A stretch of 43,616 nt of DNA from JACCTH01 sp050741915 (GTDB lineage: Bacteria; Actinomycetota; Acidimicrobiia; Spongiisociales; ZC4RG35). The stretch lies in assembly GCA_050741915.1 (NCBI GenBank), contig JBOGEX010000016.1:1-43616 (forward strand), written 5' to 3'. The notes beneath the pieces were generated by a model. The model did no database searches, was not told the origin of the DNA, and saw only the letters and a list, made by a program, of their open reading frames with translations. Each line of letters starts with the position of its first letter. Within the stretch, counting starts at the first letter, position 1. The translations under genes were made by a program, and so were the position numbers. Shown piece after piece: positions 1 to 8,518 of the stretch.

Positions 1-42
1 CCTCGGAGAACTGACCGGAACAGCCGGTACCCTCTCGCCTTC

Positions 43-1692
43 GTGAGCCAGAACATCCTTGTCGCGGTCGCCTGGCCCTACGCCTCGGGATCCCTGCATC
101 TCGGGCATCTCGCCGGTGCCTATCTGCCAGCCGACATTTTCGCCCGCTATCACCGTCTCGCCGGCAACAAGGTCTTGATGGTGTCTGGTTCGGACGGCCA
201 CGGCACCCCGATCACGGTGCGGGCCGATCAGGAAGGGGTTTCGCCACAAGAGATCTTCGATCGCTATCACCCCGAGATCCTCGGCTACTGGGACTCAGTG
301 GGAATCTCGTTCGACCTTTTCACCAGCACTCTCACCGACAACCATCGTCAGGTGACGTGGGACATCTTTCGCGCCCATCGGGAAAGAGGCACCATTGTCG
401 AAAGCGAGAGCATCCAGTTCTACGACCCCGAAGCCGAGCGCTTCCTCCCCGACCGTTATGTCGAGGGCACCTGTCCTTATTGCGGCTACACCCAGGCGCG
501 GGGCGACCAATGCGACAACTGCGGCCGCACCCTCGACCCCACCGATCTTCTCAACCCCCGCAGCCGCCTCTCGGGGGCCACACCCGTCTCGCGGGCGACC
601 AGACACTGGTTCCTCCGGTTGGGTGCGTTCAGCGACGAGGTCAAAGCCTGGCTCGAGTCGAAGACCTACTGGCGACGCCACGTCAAGAACTGGGCGCTGG
701 GAATGATCGAAGAGGGTCTGCCGGACCGGGCGATCACTCGCGACCTCACCTGGGGTATTCCGATTCCACCGGAGGCTGACACTCTGGGGGAGGACAAGCG
801 GATCTACGTCTGGTTCGAGGCCGTGATTGGCTATCTCTCCGCGGCCAAGGAATGGGCCAGCATCCAGGGCACTCCAGAAGCTTGGCGCGACTGGTGGCAG
901 AACCCGGACGCGAAGTCCTATTACTTCGTCGGCAAGGACAACATTCCCTTCCACGCTGTCATCTGGCCGGCGATGTTGCTGGGCTACGGAGAGCACAACC
1001 TCCCCACCGACGTCCCCGCCAACCAGTACGTGACCTTCAAGGGAAGCAAGGCCTCAAAATCGATGGGAGTGGGGCGATCGATCGGTTGGTACGCAGAGAG
1101 GCTCGAGCCCGACGCCCTCCGATTCGCCATCGCTTCCGTGCTCCCGGAGCAGAACGACACCGACCTCACCGACGACGAGATCATCCGCCGCATCAACGAA
1201 GAGCTCGTCGCCACTTGGGGCAACCTCGTCAATCGTGTGCTGACCATCACCAGTCGCAACTTCGACCATCGGATCCCCGACCCGGGACCCCTCGCCCCGA
1301 TTGACGAGGAGGTCATCGCCGTCGTCGACTCTGCGCTCACTGAGGTAGGACGCCAAATCGAGGGAGTCGAGCTCCGGGCCGGATTGCGGGCGGCGATGGA
1401 GGCGGCCACCGCGGTCAACGTCTACCTGAACGCGACCGAACCATGGAAACTGGTCAAAACGGATCTAGAGCGAGCCGCCAACGTTCTTTATACGGCGCTC
1501 GTGGCGATCTCGGGCCTGCTCGTCGCCTTTACCCCCTACCTTCCGTTTACCTCACCACTTCTCGGCGAGATGCTGGGCACTGGCCCGGTCGAGTCCTGGA
1601 CCCGACCGAAACTGACTGCGGGGGGCGCACTCGGCCAAATCGCCCCTCTATTCCAGAAGATTTCAGACGACATACTTACCGAGGACGCATAA
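43..1692 (+). CDS. metG: Methionine--tRNA ligase
   Basis: Class I aminoacyl-tRNA synthetase that charges tRNA-Met with methionine in the cytoplasm. The protein is 549 aa. It has the HLGH nucleotide-binding motif at residues 19-22, a zinc knuckle with Cys144, Cys147, Cys157 and Cys160, and a KMSKS-type loop reading KASKS at 336-340. It ends after the anticodon-binding helical domain and has no C-terminal EMAP-like tRNA-binding domain. The start is GTG, chosen because the next residues (ILVAVAWPYASG) match the usual family N-terminus. The frame stays open to the left window edge and I see no clear ribosome binding site, so a slightly longer form cannot be excluded. Confidence 0.96.
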   Translation: MSQNILVAVAWPYASGSLHLGHLAGAYLPADIFARYHRLAGNKVLMVSGSDGHGTPITVRADQEGVSPQEIFDRYHPEILGYWDSVGISFDLFTSTLTDNHRQVTWDIFRAHRERGTIVESESIQFYDPEAERFLPDRYVEGTCPYCGYTQARGDQCDNCGRTLDPTDLLNPRSRLSGATPVSRATRHWFLRLGAFSDEVKAWLESKTYWRRHVKNWALGMIEEGLPDRAITRDLTWGIPIPPEADTLGEDKRIYVWFEAVIGYLSAAKEWASIQGTPEAWRDWWQNPDAKSYYFVGKDNIPFHAVIWPAMLLGYGEHNLPTDVPANQYVTFKGSKASKSMGVGRSIGWYAERLEPDALRFAIASVLPEQNDTDLTDDEIIRRINEELVATWGNLVNRVLTITSRNFDHRIPDPGPLAPIDEEVIAVVDSALTEVGRQIEGVELRAGLRAAMEAATAVNVYLNATEPWKLVKTDLERAANVLYTALVAISGLLVAFTPYLPFTSPLLGEMLGTGPVESWTRPKLTAGGALGQIAPLFQKISDDILTEDA

Positions 1693-1698
1693 CGTCAA

Positions 1699-1992
1699 AT
1701 GATGGAAACGCCAACTACGACGGCTGACGAAGAAATCGTGGAACGGGCCCGACGCCCGCTTTGGATTCGAGTCGTGGCCGTCGTAGCGGGGACAATCCTT
1801 GTTCTAGCTGGAATCATCGGATTGTTCTTGCCCGTTGTCCCGGGTTGGCTCATGATCATTCCCGGTCTCGCCATCCTCGCGACCGAGTTCGTGTGGGCGC
1901 GACGTCTGCTGGATACCGCCAAAGCCAGGGCTGGCGAGGTGAAAGCGAAACTGGTCAAACCCGGTACTAAGAAACCCGGCCAGGCCGCTTAA
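1699..1992 (+). CDS. PGPGW-family small membrane protein
   Basis: 97-aa protein with a charged N-terminus and two closely spaced hydrophobic segments (about residues 26-62) around the motif PVVPGWL, which marks the putative transmembrane PGPGW family. The tail is Lys/Ala-rich and probably cytoplasmic. It starts 6 nt after the metG stop, so it is likely co-transcribed with metG. Function is unknown. Two ATG codons (1699 and 1702) are possible starts. Confidence 0.8.
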   Translation: MMETPTTTADEEIVERARRPLWIRVVAVVAGTILVLAGIIGLFLPVVPGWLMIIPGLAILATEFVWARRLLDTAKARAGEVKAKLVKPGTKKPGQAA

Positions 1993-1998
1993 TTTTTG

Positions 1999-2050
1999 CG
2001 AACCCAGGGTTGGTACGGTGGTACAACCGCCCTACCAACCCTTGGGTTCG
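1999..2050. terminator. Large hairpin between convergent genes
   Basis: Imperfect inverted repeat with arms beginning CGAACCCA-GGGTTGGTA and ending TACCAACCCTTGGGTTCG, separated by a loop containing TGGTACAACC. It lies between the PGPGW gene and the convergent sodN, so it could terminate both. No U-run follows on either strand. The arms and the TACAAC core resemble the palindrome at 43458-43496. Confidence 0.6.
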
Positions 2051-2052
2051 TG

Positions 2053-2487
2053 TTAAGCGGGGGGGTAGACGCCGGAGGTTTTCGACTCTTCCGTGCGCCA
2101 GAAGATGTCGGCAATCTCGTCGATGGCGTCGATCAGCTTCTGGGCCACCTTGGCGTCGTTCGACTTCTTGGCGTCACCGGCTGCTTTGATCGCCATCCAA
2201 AACTTCTCGTGGAGATCGGGAAATGCCTCGACGTGATGGGGCTTGAAGAAGTCACTCCACAGCACCGAGAGATGATGCTTCACGAGATCGGCGCGTTGCT
2301 CCTTGATGATCATCGCCCGATCCTTGAAGACCGGGTCGTCGCTCGCCGCCAACTTTTCGCAAGCCTTGAGGACCGACATGGCCTCGATCTTGGCCTGGGC
2401 GGGATCGTAGACCCCACACATGAGGTCGCAGTGAGCATGCGCTTCTCTAACCCTGGGGAACAGCCTGATCGACATGAACGAACACAT
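2053..2487 (-). CDS. sodN: Nickel superoxide dismutase
   Basis: Converts superoxide to peroxide and oxygen using Ni in an N-terminal hook. The 144-aa precursor has an 18-residue leader ending EAHA, then the hook HCDLMCGVYDP. Mature His1, Cys2 and Cys6 provide the Ni ligands. The remaining 126 residues fit the helical Ni-SOD body (mature length about 117 in Streptomyces). The leader must be removed to expose His1, which is the role of the divergently encoded SodX. The ATG at 2487 is preceded by a strong AAGGAGG 7 nt upstream. Oddity: hook position 5, usually Pro in the textbook motif HCDxPCGxY, is Met here. Confidence 0.93.
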   Translation of the reverse strand: MCSFMSIRLFPRVREAHAHCDLMCGVYDPAQAKIEAMSVLKACEKLAASDDPVFKDRAMIIKEQRADLVKHHLSVLWSDFFKPHHVEAFPDLHEKFWMAIKAAGDAKKSNDAKVAQKLIDAIDEIADIFWRTEESKTSGVYPPA

Positions 2488-2521
2488 CCGGAATCCTCCT
2501 TCTCCTCGAAACCCGGGCTAG

Positions 2522-2959
2522 TTGTCCGGCCTCGATCGGTCGAACATACTCGATTCACTCGTGCCGAGATTCGTCATCGTCGATCGCTCGATGGAGCCAG
2601 CCCTTGTCGACGGCGATCGCCTCCAGTGCACTCGCCTCCGCGGCATCCCGCACCGAGGGGCGATGGCCGTCTTTGTCCATCCACTAATACCCGACTTCTG
2701 GCTCATCAAACGAGTCATCGGTTTGCCCTCGGAGCGGGTCGATCTCGACTTCGGCCAAGTGCTCATCGACGGTCGGCCGGGACTCGACAACTGGGCCCAT
2801 GGCGACACGTTTCCCGAGGGCCAGTGGTTGGTCGGCCCAGGAGAGGTCTTCGTCCTTTCCGACAATCGAACTGCCACGATGGACGACAGCCGCCGATTCG
2901 GGCCGGTGCCGATCGAGGGAATGCTGGTCCCTATTCGCCGCAGCCAGCGCCGCCGCTGA
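2522..2959 (+). CDS. sodX: Nickel-type superoxide dismutase maturation protease
   Basis: S26 signal-peptidase-like serine protease that trims the SodN leader. The 145-aa protein has the Ser box DRSMEPAL (Ser23) and the Lys box LIKRVIGLP (Lys63), followed by the box VLSDNR typical of the family. There is no N-terminal membrane anchor. It is divergent from sodN across about 34 bp. The start used is TTG at 2522; GTG at 2561 is an alternative that would leave more room for divergent promoters. Its 3' end overlaps the convergent gene at 2931-3665 by 29 nt. Confidence 0.88.
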   Translation: MSGLDRSNILDSLVPRFVIVDRSMEPALVDGDRLQCTRLRGIPHRGAMAVFVHPLIPDFWLIKRVIGLPSERVDLDFGQVLIDGRPGLDNWAHGDTFPEGQWLVGPGEVFVLSDNRTATMDDSRRFGPVPIEGMLVPIRRSQRRR

Positions 2960-3665
2960 CGGCGTCAATCACCGAGTCGTCCTCTATCCCGGTCGCCGTA
3001 CCCCACAGGTACGACGGGTCAGTTCCAACTACTTCCCAGTACGGACCGAAGGCGGGGTCGTCGCCGACGGTGACTGTCTCGCCGTAGGCCAATTTCAGCT
3101 CCCCAATGGTGCTGCCAATCCCGATCTCCTGGTCGGTCCGAAGGTCGAGGTATTCACCGCCGCCAGCAGCCAGCGACTGGCCGTAATGAAAGAAGTGAGG
3201 CTCCGATGCCCAGGCCGTCTCGCCGTTGGTCAGGAATATCTGCAGGCTGGACCAGCGCACGATCCGCGACTCCGTTCCCGGGCACGTCCCCAGGTCCGTC
3301 GTCCAATCGGTGTCGTCATCAGGGAGACCCAGGGTCGCCGATAGTTGGGTGATGGCGGATTCGGCGGCAGCGCCGAGCCCAATCTCGCCCAGTCCATCAC
3401 CCGAAAGGAACAGGGCGTCGAGAGGATCAGCCAACGTTGAGGCGGTTTCTGAGCCGGTCGTCGTCGTCAGGCGGGGAGCCGTCGTGACCGATAGCGTGGA
3501 GGCGGGGGCAGCCGCGGTCGTCTCGGAGACGAGCGCCGCTGTCGTAGTTGGAGGGGTCTCGTCACCTCGCAGCGCCAGGATCGCGATCACCACAACAGCC
3601 AGACCGGCGATGATTACCAACACGGCGCCGAGACGCGGGGTCGGTTCCTGATGCCGGCCAGGCAT
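2931..3665 (-). CDS. Membrane-anchored protein with Thr-rich linker, unknown function
   Basis: 244-aa protein. Residues 12-34 form one strong transmembrane helix or uncleaved signal anchor. A Thr/Ser/Ala-rich linker follows to about residue 80, then an extracytoplasmic domain with cysteines in LGTCPGTES and at the C-terminal GAGCGE, which could form a disulfide. The pattern is that of exported actinobacterial hypothetical proteins. No catalytic motif is recognised. It converges on sodX with a 29-nt overlap. Confidence 0.75.
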   Translation of the reverse strand: MPGRHQEPTPRLGAVLVIIAGLAVVVIAILALRGDETPPTTTAALVSETTAAAPASTLSVTTAPRLTTTTGSETASTLADPLDALFLSGDGLGEIGLGAAAESAITQLSATLGLPDDDTDWTTDLGTCPGTESRIVRWSSLQIFLTNGETAWASEPHFFHYGQSLAAGGGEYLDLRTDQEIGIGSTIGELKLAYGETVTVGDDPAFGPYWEVVGTDPSYLWGTATGIEDDSVIDAVSGGAGCGE

Positions 3666-3731
3666 CCACGAACCTTAGAGCCGGCCGGATTACCGCGGGC
3701 ATCAGTTTCTGATCCGTACTAGGTTTTCAGC

Positions 3732-4130
3732 ATGACCGAGTTTGTGGTCCGCATGGACAACAGGCCGGGGCGGCTCGCCAGCCTCGCCGAGGTGCTGGCT
3801 CAAGCCGGTGTCAATATCGAGGCCCTGACGGCGTTTGGGTTCGATGGCGAAGGACTCATCAGGATCATCGTCGACGATGCCGATGGCGCCCGTCGCGCCC
3901 TGAACAGCGCGGGAGTGATGGCCGACGAGTTTCAGGTGCTCAAAGCCGTAGTGCCCAATAGCCCAGGGGAGTTCGCCTCGATCGCCCGCAGCCTGGCCGA
4001 TGCCAACATCAATATCGATGCCGTCTACACGCTCCACTCGACTCCGGCCGAAACTGAATTCGCCATCGTGGTCGACGAGCCTGAGGGAGCTCTCCCCTAC
4101 CTGCCGGTACAAGGCAGCCTCAACCGCTGA
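3732..4130 (+). CDS. Tandem ACT-domain protein
   Basis: 132-aa soluble protein made of two ACT-like ligand-binding repeats. The first begins MTEFVVRMDNRPGRLASLAE with NIEALTAFG as strand 2; the second begins around residue 74 (NSPGEFASIARSLADANINIDAVYTL). Stand-alone ACT proteins usually bind amino acids and regulate enzymes or transcription. The ligand is unknown. It is transcribed away from the gene at 2931-3665 across a 66-bp gap that must hold both promoters. Confidence 0.85.
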   Translation: MTEFVVRMDNRPGRLASLAEVLAQAGVNIEALTAFGFDGEGLIRIIVDDADGARRALNSAGVMADEFQVLKAVVPNSPGEFASIARSLADANINIDAVYTLHSTPAETEFAIVVDEPEGALPYLPVQGSLNR

Positions 4131-4171
4131 CCTTCGGATAATCGCCCCTCGGTTTTAGGATCGAGCGGCTC

Positions 4172-5221
4172 ATGCGTCGCTCCCTCCTATTTTTCCTTCT
4201 GATTTGTGTTGCCTGCTCGGGGTCCCCGGGAGAGACAACGACGTTGCCCACCACCATTACCACAGCCCCAACCACAACCGAGGCACCCTCCACTACCGAA
4301 TCGGTCACGACCACCACCGAGCCGCTCCCGACTTCACCGATCAATGGCCTCCCGGTTGAAGACTCCGACAACCTCGACCGCCGGGTCATCGCCGTGAAGA
4401 TCGACAATCATCCCAGCGCCCGACCGCAGTCGGGTCTCGACCTCGCTGAGGCGGTCATCGAAGTCCCGGTCGAAGGGCTGACCCGCTTCATCGCACTGTT
4501 CCATTCGACCGATGCCGAGTTCCTGGGACCTGTTCGCTCGGGCCGGCCGAGTGACGGTCGACTTCTCAATCCCCTCAACGCCACCATGGCCATTTCCGGA
4601 GGTCAGGGTTGGGTCATTTCCAATCTGCGGACCGAGGTCGAGGGGATCATCGGCGAGCAACGACCGGCGATGTTTCGCATCAACGGCCGCCGCGCTCCCC
4701 ACGACCTTTATACGAACACCGAGGCGTTGCGGGAGGTGGCCGACGAACGCGACTACTCCGACGATCCTCCAAGCGAGATGTACACGTTCGGAGAGATGCC
4801 CAGGTCGGCCGAGCGCGCCTCACAGGTTGTGATGAACTTCGGCAACAGCTTCCTCGTCACCTGGGACTACGACCCGGTGGCGCGCAACTATGCCCGGCTT
4901 CACGGGGGGAGTCCCTCCGTGGCGCTCGACCGAGAGGGTGAGATCTATGAGATCACGGCCGACTCGCTCGTGGTCATCATTGCCCGCCGCTTCACCGAGC
5001 AGGCGCCTGCCGGCCAGACGTCGGTCCCCGCCCTGGACACCGTGGGCACCGGGTCGGCCTACGTTTTCTCCCAAGGCGGGGTGGAGGAAGGAACCTGGGC
5101 TCGTGAATCGAGCGAGGATCACCTCATTCTCAGCGACGTCAACGGCGATCCGCTGGTCGTGCCATCCGGCTATCTCTGGATCTCGATCGTTCCCGAGCAG
5201 AACGGAATCAGCTTTGAATGA
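4172..5221 (+). CDS. DUF3048 (YerB-like) putative lipoprotein
   Basis: 349-aa exported protein with a short hydrophobic signal and a lipobox-like Cys at residue 15 (ICVAC, weak at position -3). A Thr-rich linker spans about residues 20-52. The DUF3048 fold follows, recognised by INGLPVED, VIAVKIDNHPSARPQSGL, a LGPVRSGR-type stretch and the RAPHDLYTN segment. Family members (B. subtilis YerB) are surface lipoproteins of unknown activity. The next gene starts inside its last codons. Confidence 0.88.
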   Translation: MRRSLLFFLLICVACSGSPGETTTLPTTITTAPTTTEAPSTTESVTTTTEPLPTSPINGLPVEDSDNLDRRVIAVKIDNHPSARPQSGLDLAEAVIEVPVEGLTRFIALFHSTDAEFLGPVRSGRPSDGRLLNPLNATMAISGGQGWVISNLRTEVEGIIGEQRPAMFRINGRRAPHDLYTNTEALREVADERDYSDDPPSEMYTFGEMPRSAERASQVVMNFGNSFLVTWDYDPVARNYARLHGGSPSVALDREGEIYEITADSLVVIIARRFTEQAPAGQTSVPALDTVGTGSAYVFSQGGVEEGTWARESSEDHLILSDVNGDPLVVPSGYLWISIVPEQNGISFE

Positions 5222-6476
5222 GAGCTGGTGGTCGCCAGCTGAAGCACTCGCCAGGCTCGAGGAGCATCAGCACCTCCTCAACGCCTGCACCCTGATCGAC
5301 CACCGACCCCAGCGTGACAAGTCCGGCCCTCTCTCAGGCCTGGCAGTGGTCGTCAAGGACATCATCGATCAGGAGGGCCTTCCCACCACCTGCGGCTCCG
5401 GGTTCTTCCGTCGCGTTCCCGTCTCCGACGCCCCCGTCGTCGACCGGCTCCGCCAGGCCGGGGCCACCGTTGTCGGACGGAGCGGGCTCCACGAGTGGGC
5501 GTACGGATACTCTTCCGAGAACCCCTGGTTCGGACCGATCCGCAATCCGTGGGACCTGGCCACCTCCCCGGGAGGTTCTTCCGGAGGCTCGGCGGTGGCT
5601 GTCGCCGCCGGACTGGTGCCGGCCGCCATTGGCACCGACACGGGAGGATCCATACGGGTCCCGGCGGCCCTTTGTGGCATCTACGGTCTCAAGACCACCT
5701 GGGGACGACTCCCAACGGCAGGCAGCTTTCCCCTCGCCCCTTCCCTCGACACCATCGGTCCCATAGCCCGGGATGTGGCAACGCTTGCCGACGTCTACCG
5801 CGCCCTGTCGGGAACAACCGGCAAGTCCGAGGTGCCAAAGTTTTGGCGTCTCGGGGTCCCATCGGGCTGGGTCAGCCAGGCTCCCGGCGAGGAGGGCCTT
5901 TGGTACTGGTTTGGACGCGCCCGCGACGACCTAGTTTCTCTCGGCTTCGAGGTCGTCGAAATCGACGACCCCGCCCTCATTCCCTGGGGGAAAGCGCAAG
6001 AGTTGGCTGGGTTCGAAGCGGCTTCCGTGCACCGTCCCTTTCGGTTGGAGGGAAAGCCCTACGGGCCCGAGGTTGGCACCAGGCTCGACGCTGCCGAACT
6101 CGTTACTGGCGAGGATTACGCCGCCGCCCATCGTTGGCGGGCGGGATTGGTGGAAGCCTTCGTTTCGGCCTTCGAGAGATGCGATCTCGTTATCACGCCC
6201 GCGGTGGCGGCCCGTCGCAAGGTGATCGGAGATGATCGAATTGGCGACCACCATTACCGGCCCGTTCTGTCCTGGTTCTCCGCCTTCGTGAATCACGCCG
6301 GGATGCCGGCCATCGTCCTCCCCCTCACAATCAGCGCCGAGCCTTCGGTGCCACCTCCTTCCCTGCAGGTGATCGCTCCCTGGTGGCAGGAGGAGGTTCT
6401 TCTGGCCCTGGCCGGCCGCCTCGAGGCCGAAGGCATGACGGGATTGAGACTTCCGCCTCATCACATCGTCAGGTGA
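5214..6476 (+). CDS. Amidase (amidase signature family)
   Basis: 420-aa amidase-signature hydrolase. The Ser-cisSer-Lys triad is visible as Lys48 (AVVVKDII), Ser122 (SPGGSSGGSA) and Ser146 (GTDTGGSIRVPA). The length fits small amidase or GatA-like enzymes, but no gatB or gatC is adjacent, so a free-standing amide hydrolase is likelier than tRNA transamidation. The start is TTG at 5214, overlapping the previous stop by 8 nt. The nearby ATG at 5218 is in another frame, and the open frame further upstream lies over DUF3048 and reads as non-protein. The substrate cannot be told from sequence. Confidence 0.88.
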   Translation: MNESWWSPAEALARLEEHQHLLNACTLIDHRPQRDKSGPLSGLAVVVKDIIDQEGLPTTCGSGFFRRVPVSDAPVVDRLRQAGATVVGRSGLHEWAYGYSSENPWFGPIRNPWDLATSPGGSSGGSAVAVAAGLVPAAIGTDTGGSIRVPAALCGIYGLKTTWGRLPTAGSFPLAPSLDTIGPIARDVATLADVYRALSGTTGKSEVPKFWRLGVPSGWVSQAPGEEGLWYWFGRARDDLVSLGFEVVEIDDPALIPWGKAQELAGFEAASVHRPFRLEGKPYGPEVGTRLDAAELVTGEDYAAAHRWRAGLVEAFVSAFERCDLVITPAVAARRKVIGDDRIGDHHYRPVLSWFSAFVNHAGMPAIVLPLTISAEPSVPPPSLQVIAPWWQEEVLLALAGRLEAEGMTGLRLPPHHIVR

Positions 6477-6622
6477 CGCCTCCCTAATACCACGTAGCCC
6501 TAGGATGAGTGGTTGGGGATTGTGCGGCTCAGAGCTGAATCTTTCGTCTCGAGGAGCCGAAGAATCCCGAAGAAGAGAGCCGAACCGACCGATGAAACAA
6601 AACCGTCTACCAAGAGATCAAA

Positions 6623-8518
6623 GTGGAGACCATCGCCCCGCCCATCGAGGCCGCTAACAACCAGACCGACCACCCCACCGCCCGCCAGACCGTCGACAAA
6701 ATCGTGATCCGTTTCGCCGGAGACTCCGGCGACGGCATGCAGGTGGCCGGAAGCCGATTCACCGATGCTTCTGCCTACTTCGGCAACGATCTTTCGACGC
6801 TGCCGTCGTTCCCCGCCGAGATCCGCGCCCCGGCCGGCACCCTTCCCGGGGTGTCGTCCTTCCAGGTGCAGATCGCCGACTACGACATTCTCACCGCCGG
6901 CGACGCCCCCGATTGCCTGGTGGCGATGAACCCGGCCGCGCTGCGGACCAATCTCAAGGATCTTCGCTCGGGAGGGACCTTGATCGTCAACACCGAGGCG
7001 TTCGACGAGCGCAACCTGGTCAAGGCAGGGTATAGGGAGAACCCCCTCGAGTCCGACCTCGCCCAGATCTATCGGGTGATCGAGGTCCCTATGGACACCC
7101 TCACCAAGGAGGCCGTCAAGGACAGCGGCGTCAGCGGCCGAGACGTGCTCCGGTCGAAGAACTTCTTCGCCCTTGGTCTTCTCGCCTGGCTCTTCGGTCG
7201 ACCGCTCGAGCCAACCATCGACTGGGTCGAAGCCAAGTTCGGCAAGAAGCCATCGGTGGTGGCTGCCAATATCGCTTCCCTCAGGGCCGGGTGGAACTTC
7301 GGCTTCACCACCGAGGCGGCCAAGACCACCTTTGAGGTGCGACCGGCCGCCCTGAAACCGGGCACGTACACCAACGTCACGGGCAATACCGCCCTGGCGT
7401 GGGGCCTGATCGCCGCCGCCCAGTGCGCCAAGCTGCCTCTCTTCTACGGCACCTACCCAATTACTCCGGCATCCGACATCCTCCACGAGCTGTCGATGCA
7501 CAAGAACTTCGGGGTGAGGACATTCCAGGCCGAGGACGAGATCGCCGCCATCGGCGCCGTGATCGGTGCCTCGTTCGCCGGGAACCTGGGAGTCACCGGG
7601 ACGTCCGGGCCGGGCGTCGCTTTGAAGAGCGAAGCGATGTCGTTGGCCATCAACACCGAGCTTCCGCTCATCCTGATCGACGTGCAGCGAGCCGGCCCTT
7701 CGACCGGCATGCCTACCAAGGTCGAGCAGTCCGACCTCTTCATTGCCATGTTCGGCCGTCACGGGGAAGCACCTCTGCCGGTGATCGCCATCCCCACGCC
7801 GGCCGAAGCCTTCGAATTGGCGATCGAGGCGGTCCGGATCGCCATCAAGTACATGACCCCGGTGATATTGATGTCGGACAACCACGTCGCCAACTCGTCG
7901 GAACCGTGGCTCCTCCCCGACGTCGAGTCGCTTCCCGACATCTCGGTCCCGTTCGCCAGCTCGTCCAACGGCAACGGTCATTTTCTCCCCTACGAGCGGA
8001 ACTACGAAACGTTCGCCCGACCGTGGGCGATCCCCGGGACAGCTGGTCTCGAGCACCGGATCGGAGGGTTGGAGAAGGAAGCCGTCACCGGAAACGTGTC
8101 ATATGACCCCGACAACCACCAGCTGATGACCGACACCCGGGCTTGGAAGATCGCCAACATCTCGGCCGATATCCCCGACCTCGCAGTCAATGCCGACGCC
8201 GGCGCCGAGATTCTGGTTCTGGGCTGGGGATCAACCTATGGCGCTATCCGGGCCGCGGCTAACCGCCTTCGCAATCGGCAGAAGCCGATCGCCATCGCTC
8301 ACCTCCGTCATCTCAATCCGTTCCCGTCCAACCTGGGCGATGTCTTGCGCTCTTACCGGACCGTTCTCATCCCCGAACTCAACACCGGTCAGCTGCGCCG
8401 GCTGATCAGGGCTGAGTACCTAATCGACGCCAAGGGTCTCAACAAGGTTGCTGGTGAGCCGTTCAAGGTGGCTGAGATCGAAGCTGCGATCCTCGGACTG
8501 ATGGAGCAGGCGTCGTGA
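6623..8518 (+). CDS. korA: 2-oxoacid (2-oxoglutarate):ferredoxin oxidoreductase, alpha subunit
   Basis: 631-aa fused gamma-alpha subunit. The N-terminal gamma domain starts VIRFAGDSGDGMQVAG and runs to about residue 190. The pyrimidine-binding alpha domain follows with LFYGTYPITPASDILHEL and GTSGPGVALKSEAM. With KorB it oxidatively decarboxylates a 2-oxoacid to the acyl-CoA and reduces ferredoxin, replacing or bypassing 2-oxoglutarate dehydrogenase. The start is GTG after CAAGAGATCAAA. The 146 bp upstream hold no ORF of note and presumably carry the promoter. Confidence 0.93.
   Translation: METIAPPIEAANNQTDHPTARQTVDKIVIRFAGDSGDGMQVAGSRFTDASAYFGNDLSTLPSFPAEIRAPAGTLPGVSSFQVQIADYDILTAGDAPDCLVAMNPAALRTNLKDLRSGGTLIVNTEAFDERNLVKAGYRENPLESDLAQIYRVIEVPMDTLTKEAVKDSGVSGRDVLRSKNFFALGLLAWLFGRPLEPTIDWVEAKFGKKPSVVAANIASLRAGWNFGFTTEAAKTTFEVRPAALKPGTYTNVTGNTALAWGLIAAAQCAKLPLFYGTYPITPASDILHELSMHKNFGVRTFQAEDEIAAIGAVIGASFAGNLGVTGTSGPGVALKSEAMSLAINTELPLILIDVQRAGPSTGMPTKVEQSDLFIAMFGRHGEAPLPVIAIPTPAEAFELAIEAVRIAIKYMTPVILMSDNHVANSSEPWLLPDVESLPDISVPFASSSNGNGHFLPYERNYETFARPWAIPGTAGLEHRIGGLEKEAVTGNVSYDPDNHQLMTDTRAWKIANISADIPDLAVNADAGAEILVLGWGSTYGAIRAAANRLRNRQKPIAIAHLRHLNPFPSNLGDVLRSYRTVLIPELNTGQLRRLIRAEYLIDAKGLNKVAGEPFKVAEIEAAILGLMEQAS

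Noticed and set aside
4890..5213. N-terminal extension of the amidase
   Set aside because: Overlaps the DUF3048 domain in another frame and is not protein-like. Amidase sequence starts after 5214.
6500..8056. 518-codon open frame antisense to korA
   Set aside because: Gly/Arg/Asp/Val-rich with no domain. It mirrors codon bias of the real korA gene, which has clear motifs on the plus strand.
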